NCBI RefSeq assembly: GCF_006715085.1
Contig: NZ_VFMM01000001.1
Location: forward strand, 2,790,001-2,854,000
Source: Kribbella jejuensis
Lineage (GTDB): Bacteria; Actinomycetota; Actinomycetes; Propionibacteriales; Kribbellaceae
DNA length: 64,000 nt
Reading direction: 5' to 3'
Numbering within the stretch: the stretch's first letter is position 1; every line of letters begins with the position of its first letter. A model generated the notes under the pieces. That model saw nothing but the letters and a program-made list of their open reading frames with translations, did no database searches and was not told the origin of the DNA. Position numbers and translations under genes: made by a program. Shown piece after piece: positions 63,949-64,000 of the stretch.

Positions 63949-64000
63949 GTGGCAACAGACGCAAGTGACGCGGTGGACAACCTGGAGAAGGAGCTCGTCA
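63949..64000 (+). CDS. N-terminal fragment, possibly MarR-family regulator
   Basis: Only about 17 codons from a GTG start are in view (MATDASDAVDNLEKEL). They would fit the acidic N-terminal helix of a MarR protein, and the TTGC...GCAA palindromes upstream agree. The family call is weak because the DNA-binding domain lies beyond the right edge. Confidence 0.4.
   Translation, partial: MATDASDAVDNLEKELV

Overview
The window is high-GC actinobacterial chromosome. The support is very GC-rich third codon positions, frequent GTG starts, ATGA/GTGA start-stop overlaps, mycobacterial/streptomycete-type families (XRE-DUF5753 with DUF6879, EtfD/EMO-type Fe-S oxidoreductase, LppX/LprG-like lipoprotein, zinc-free L33 and L31 paralogues with a COG0523 protein) and many sugar and glycoside genes. 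The abundance of GTAC-containing codons and the gene content would fit a Kribbella-like member of the Propionibacteriales. That genus call is inference and was not tested by any search.

Layout. 1-8.9 kb: histidine utilisation (hutH, hutU, an allantoate-amidohydrolase-like gene cut by the left edge) with an OpuC/QAT-type ABC importer placed between the catabolic genes, plus a divergent tandem GNAT protein, a small membrane protein and an IclR regulator. 9.2-11.5 kb: an XRE-DUF5753/DUF6879 module with small proteins. 11.5-13.3 kb: TetR regulator and epoxide hydrolase sharing palindromic operators. 13.4-15.1 kb: a Zur-type zinc-starvation cluster (C-minus L33, COG0523-like protein with a degenerate P-loop, L31 type B). 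15.1-17.4 kb: an ammonia-lyase homologue lacking the usual MIO tripeptide, convergent with a squalene-cyclase-like repeat protein. 17.4-25.1 kb: a complete kdpFABCDE operon. 25.2-38.8 kb: mixed accessory genes (PhzF-like, TIGR03118-like, kinase-like, MarR-GNAT fusion, methyltransferase/TetR, LacI-controlled amidohydrolase and cysteine-dioxygenase-like pair, SDR/PadR) separated by large repeat-rich gaps. 38.8-43.2 kb: secreted M36 and S53 peptidases. 43.5-51.7 kb: a sugar ABC importer with GH116 and GH89 glycosidases. 51.8-55.3 kb: aldehyde dehydrogenase, DUF779 and a GAF regulator. 55.4-57.6 kb: EMO/EtfD-like oxidoreductase. 57.7-61 kb: lipoprotein, PhoD phosphatase and a discoidin-domain protein. 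61-62.2 kb: an intact IS630-type element. 62.2-64 kb: small secreted and membrane proteins, tRNA-Gly(CCC), and the start of a probable MarR gene.

Two kinds of signal stand out beyond ordinary genes. First, a dispersed intergenic repeat, built from arrays of short stem-loops, occurs in at least nine copies and only at 3' ends of genes, mostly at convergent junctions. Second, almost every local regulator is paired with a visible doublet of palindromes in the divergent promoter it shares with its target (TetR/epoxide hydrolase, TetR/methyltransferase, LacI/amidohydrolase, PadR/SDR). Candidate new biology includes the MIO-less lyase homologue, the degenerate COG0523 protein in the zinc cluster, the LacI amidohydrolase/thiol-dioxygenase pair, and a 12-bp hairpin that fully masks the ribosome binding site of a lipoprotein gene.
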